From: Myxococcus eversor
GTDB taxonomy: Bacteria; Myxococcota; Myxococcia; Myxococcales; Myxococcaceae
Direction: 5' to 3'
Assembly (NCBI RefSeq): GCF_010894455.1
Contig: NZ_JAAIXY010000008.1
Coordinates: 124,001-188,000, forward strand
Length of the DNA stretch: 64,000 nucleotides
Positions 61,654 to 64,000 of the stretch are shown one piece after another. The translations under genes and the position numbers were made by a program. How positions within the stretch are numbered: the first letter of the stretch is position 1; the number at the start of each line of letters is the position of its first letter. The notes under the pieces were generated by a model. It was not told the origin of the DNA. It saw nothing but the letters and a program-made list of their open reading frames with translations, and ran no database searches.

Positions 61654-64000
61654 TTACGGCGTCGCGGCGCCCGGAGAGATGGGCAGGAACGCGAAGTCGG
61701 CGTTGTTGTCGTTGGTATCGCCGCCGTTGGGGACGCGCTGGAGCGAGCCCGCCACCGAGTTCGAGTCCGCGGCGACGGTCCGCGTACCCTCGACGAAGCT
61801 GAGGGTCACTTCACCCGCGCCGCCGGTCAACAAGATGTTGAACACGGGGTTCTGGGGGTTCTGGGCGGGCGTCTCATAGAAGACGGTGTCGACCATCGTT
61901 CCCGTGGAGTTCTGGATGAGGCCAACGCCGTCACCAAAGCCGTTCTGGACGATGTCGTTCTGCGCGCCGCCTGAACCGGCAATGACCAGACGCAGAACAC
62001 CGGGAAGCGGGTTGGCCGTGAAGAAGTTCGTGGACGCTGCGACCAGATAACCACCCGCGGGGAGTGACGTCACCGCGGTACCACTTGCATCGGTCACGGT
62101 GCTCAGGGCCGCCTTGAGGTACTCGCGACGCGGCGTCGCAGTCGAATCACCGTTGACGAGAACCAGGACGAGGTCACTCAGGTCCGCGGCCGCGTCGCCA
62201 CGGTTGTAGATCTCGATGAACTCCGCGTTGTCGGTGCCAATGTTGTCGTAGTCCACCTCGTTGATGACGAGCGAAGCGCCCTGGGGCGGAGGCGTGAAGC
62301 CGTTGAAGTTCGCGCTGTTGTTCGCGGGATTGACCGGCTTGCCACCCAGGTCGGTGACCTCGCCGGAGACGGTGGCCGTATAGGCCGTACCCGCGGTCTG
62401 CTCACTCGTCGTGAGGGTCACCAGCACGCCGTCAACCGCGACGCCCGAGATGGTCAGGTTGGCGATGGTGAAGTCCGAGGCCTGCGCCGAAGCCGCATCA
62501 ATCTTGCGGTCGAACGTGAGCCGAGCCTCCGTAGCGGACACGGCGGTTGCCGTGAGCAGCTTGGGCGCCGGGCAATCGAGCGTGATGTCCGAAGCGGAGG
62601 TGACCGACGGCTGCGGAGTGGTGCCAAACCGCCACATGGGGCCCGTGAAATTGAACTGGCAGCCCTGGGCGGCGTCGAGCGCCTGGGAGATCGCCGACGG
62701 GAAGCGCAGGCGGATGGCGTTGGTGGCGGGCATGCCGACCGTCGTGATGGCGAAGCCCGTGAACCCCGTACCCAACGAGCCTCCAACACCGAGGGTTCCA
62801 GAGAGAGTGACGAGCTCATACTCGTAGGTGTCCAGCGCGGTGATGAGGTCCTCCGCGGCGGAGCGGTCCACGGCGAGCGAGTTGACCGAGTGGCCCTGGC
62901 TGATGCGGGTCAGGCCCGTGACGGTCTTGGCGAGGTCCTGCTGACTGACAAGCTCCTTCAGCGCGACCGTCAGGCTGACGCGGTCACCCACAGCCACCTG
63001 GCCCAGGGCCGTGGCGTCGGAGACGAACATGGCGGGGCCATTGGGCTCCGCCTGGAGGAAGAACCCGACGGGCTCGGAGGCAGCCTGGCCCTGCACGGCG
63101 GGCTTCAGGGCCGTGACGTAGGCACCCTCGACAGGCAGGTTGGTCGCGTCATTGGCGGCGGCCAGGAAGGCGGTGATCTGCGCGCTGGTCTCAGCCGCGG
63201 TGGGGCCGGGGGCCGTCTCGCAGGCGTGGGTGGTCGTGTTGCAGACCTGGCCCGCCGAGCAGTTCGCGTTCGTCAGGCACTGCACGCACTCCGTGCGGTT
63301 GTTGCAGACCGCCTTCGCGGGGTCCACACCCGCGCACTGCGCGTCGGTGACGCAGACCTCGCACTGACCCCGGCCGTTGTTGCCCGTCAGGTCGCAGAAG
63401 TCGCGCTCGCTGCCCGCCACTCCGGCGCACTGGCCATTGTCCGTGCAGCCGCACAGGAAGTTGGCGTTGCAGGCCGGCTTGGTCGCATCGCAGTGGGTGG
63501 TGTCGCCCGGGGTGCACTCGACGCACGTCGTCGGCGTGGTGTCCGTGCGGCAGACCGGCGTCTCGGGAGCGCACGACGCGTTGTCCGCGCAGCCCTCGCA
63601 GGCGGTGCCCGTGGCGTTGCACGTCTGCTCACCCTGGCAACCCTCGGTGGCGTTGCAGACCTTGCACTCGCCAGCGCCGTTGTTGGCCGCCGTGTCGCAG
63701 ATGTTGGTGGGCGAGGAGCAGCCCAGGTCGGGGCTCGTCAGCGAGTCGACGCAGACCTTGCAGGCGCCAGCGCCGCTGTTGGCCGTCGTGTCGCAGAGGG
63801 GGGCCGTGGCGGAGCAACCCAGGTCCTGCCCATTGCCCGTGGCGGAATCCGTGCACGCCTTGCAGACGCCCACGCCGTTGTTGGCGGCGGCGTCGCAGAC
63901 CGGCGTCGTGGCGGAGCAGCCCAGGTCCTGCCCGTTGCCCGTGGCGGAGTCGCGGCACGCGGTGCACACGCCCTTGCCGCCAGCACCGGCGGTATCGCAG
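61654..64000 (-). CDS. Cys-rich repeat and lamin-tail protein (5' end outside window)
   Basis: The frame is open from the window edge, so the N-terminus is missing; at least 780 residues are present. The N-terminal visible part has Cys-rich units: the first ones are 34 residues long and nearly identical (DSATGNGQDLGCSA and CDxxANxGxGxCKxC), later ones diverge (CTDNGQCAGVAGSERDFCD and others). Then follow a beta-rich domain (about 245-450), an Ig-like unit with VTLTTSEQTAGTAYTATVSG and a C-terminal lamin-tail domain (LVINEVDYDNIGTDNAEFIE). Probable secreted or surface protein; function unknown. Confidence 0.82.
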   Translation of the reverse strand, partial: CDTAGAGGKGVCTACRDSATGNGQDLGCSATTPVCDAAANNGVGVCKACTDSATGNGQDLGCSATAPLCDTTANSGAGACKVCVDSLTSPDLGCSSPTNICDTAANNGAGECKVCNATEGCQGEQTCNATGTACEGCADNASCAPETPVCRTDTTPTTCVECTPGDTTHCDATKPACNANFLCGCTDNGQCAGVAGSERDFCDLTGNNGRGQCEVCVTDAQCAGVDPAKAVCNNRTECVQCLTNANCSAGQVCNTTTHACETAPGPTAAETSAQITAFLAAANDATNLPVEGAYVTALKPAVQGQAASEPVGFFLQAEPNGPAMFVSDATALGQVAVGDRVSLTVALKELVSQQDLAKTVTGLTRISQGHSVNSLAVDRSAAEDLITALDTYEYELVTLSGTLGVGGSLGTGFTGFAITTVGMPATNAIRLRFPSAISQALDAAQGCQFNFTGPMWRFGTTPQPSVTSASDITLDCPAPKLLTATAVSATEARLTFDRKIDAASAQASDFTIANLTISGVAVDGVLVTLTTSEQTAGTAYTATVSGEVTDLGGKPVNPANNSANFNGFTPPPQGASLVINEVDYDNIGTDNAEFIEIYNRGDAAADLSDLVLVLVNGDSTATPRREYLKAALSTVTDASGTAVTSLPAGGYLVAASTNFFTANPLPGVLRLVIAGSGGAQNDIVQNGFGDGVGLIQNSTGTMVDTVFYETPAQNPQNPVFNILLTGGAGEVTLSFVEGTRTVAADSNSVAGSLQRVPNGGDTNDNNADFAFLPISPGAATP
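63780..63980. repeat. 102-bp tandem repeats in the Cys-rich gene
   Basis: Two consecutive units with a 102-bp period (for example CCCAGGTCCTGCCC at 63818 and 63920) encode nearly identical 34-residue Cys-rich modules. The array seems to continue beyond the window. Confidence 0.75.

Noticed and set aside
63780..63980. 102-bp repeats as a CRISPR array
   Set aside because: Units are contiguous, in frame and coding for Cys-rich modules; no short repeat/unique spacer pattern.

Overview
The window is a high-GC (about 70%) bacterial chromosome segment, most likely from a predatory myxobacterium of the Myxococcaceae (Myxococcus, Corallococcus or Pyxidicoccus type). The reasons are third-position G/C bias in every gene, a very large share of secreted lipoproteins and peptidases, cysteine-rich repeat proteins (CGDxxCxxGE units), a membrane-anchored Ser/Thr kinase with a Pro-rich linker, a 1380-residue hybrid sensor kinase and a lipoprotein-nuclease toxin cassette of the myxobacterial kind. 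No rRNA, tRNA, CRISPR array, insertion sequence or prophage structural gene was recognised. The genus is an inference.

Layout. 0-5 kb: a beta/gamma-crystallin-like protein (5' end outside the window), an M4 metalloprotease with an embedded P-domain, and a large lipoprotein. 5.1-8.8 kb: a tightly coupled operon (FAD oxidoreductase, hexapeptide-repeat protein, aldo/keto reductase, EamA transporter) behind a perfect palindrome, convergent with a radical-SAM lysine-2,3-aminomutase-like gene that has its own inverted repeat. 10-17 kb: Cys-repeat lipoprotein, membrane protein with zinc ribbon, an M16 peptidase pair (one active, one lacking the zinc motif), ureidoglycolate lyase and a FAD dehydrogenase. 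17-19 kb: a SitA-like lipoprotein nuclease toxin, a putative immunity gene and a frameshifted third gene. 19-25 kb: PHB-depolymerase-like esterase, two hypotheticals, a gene remnant, a YopT-like (C58) cysteine protease and BioY.

25-33 kb is the most rearranged stretch: a DUF2845 protein, a deletion scar joining the C-terminal halves of a TetR regulator and a short-chain dehydrogenase, a calpain-like protease flanked by two paralogous small proteins (one cytoplasmic, one lipoprotein), an RCC1-repeat lipoprotein, another dehydrogenase remnant, a solitary MalK/UgpC-type ATPase, and a hipA-hipB toxin-antitoxin operon behind three ATCC-N8-GGAT operators spaced exactly 42 bp apart.

33-64 kb is mainly surface and signalling genes: Cys-tRNA(Pro) deacylase, DUF2171 and DUF2267 proteins, Kelch lipoprotein, M24 peptidase, di-heme peroxidase, outer-membrane barrel, subtilisin with PA insert, Ser/Thr kinase, RDD protein, the giant two-component hybrid, a ferredoxin-type reductase, hemerythrin, SIMPL protein, two translationally coupled SDRs, a TPR membrane protein, a seven-Ig-repeat surface nuclease with lamin-tail domain, and the 3' part of a Cys-repeat/lamin-tail protein that runs off the window.

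Best candidates for new biology: the calpain plus two paralogous partners (26.5-28.3 kb); the toxin/immunity cassette (17.0-19.0 kb); the evenly phased hip operators; the C58 protease; the uncharacterised 5.2-8.8 kb operon; and the long inverted repeat plus palindrome upstream of the hybrid sensor (46.97-47.05 kb).
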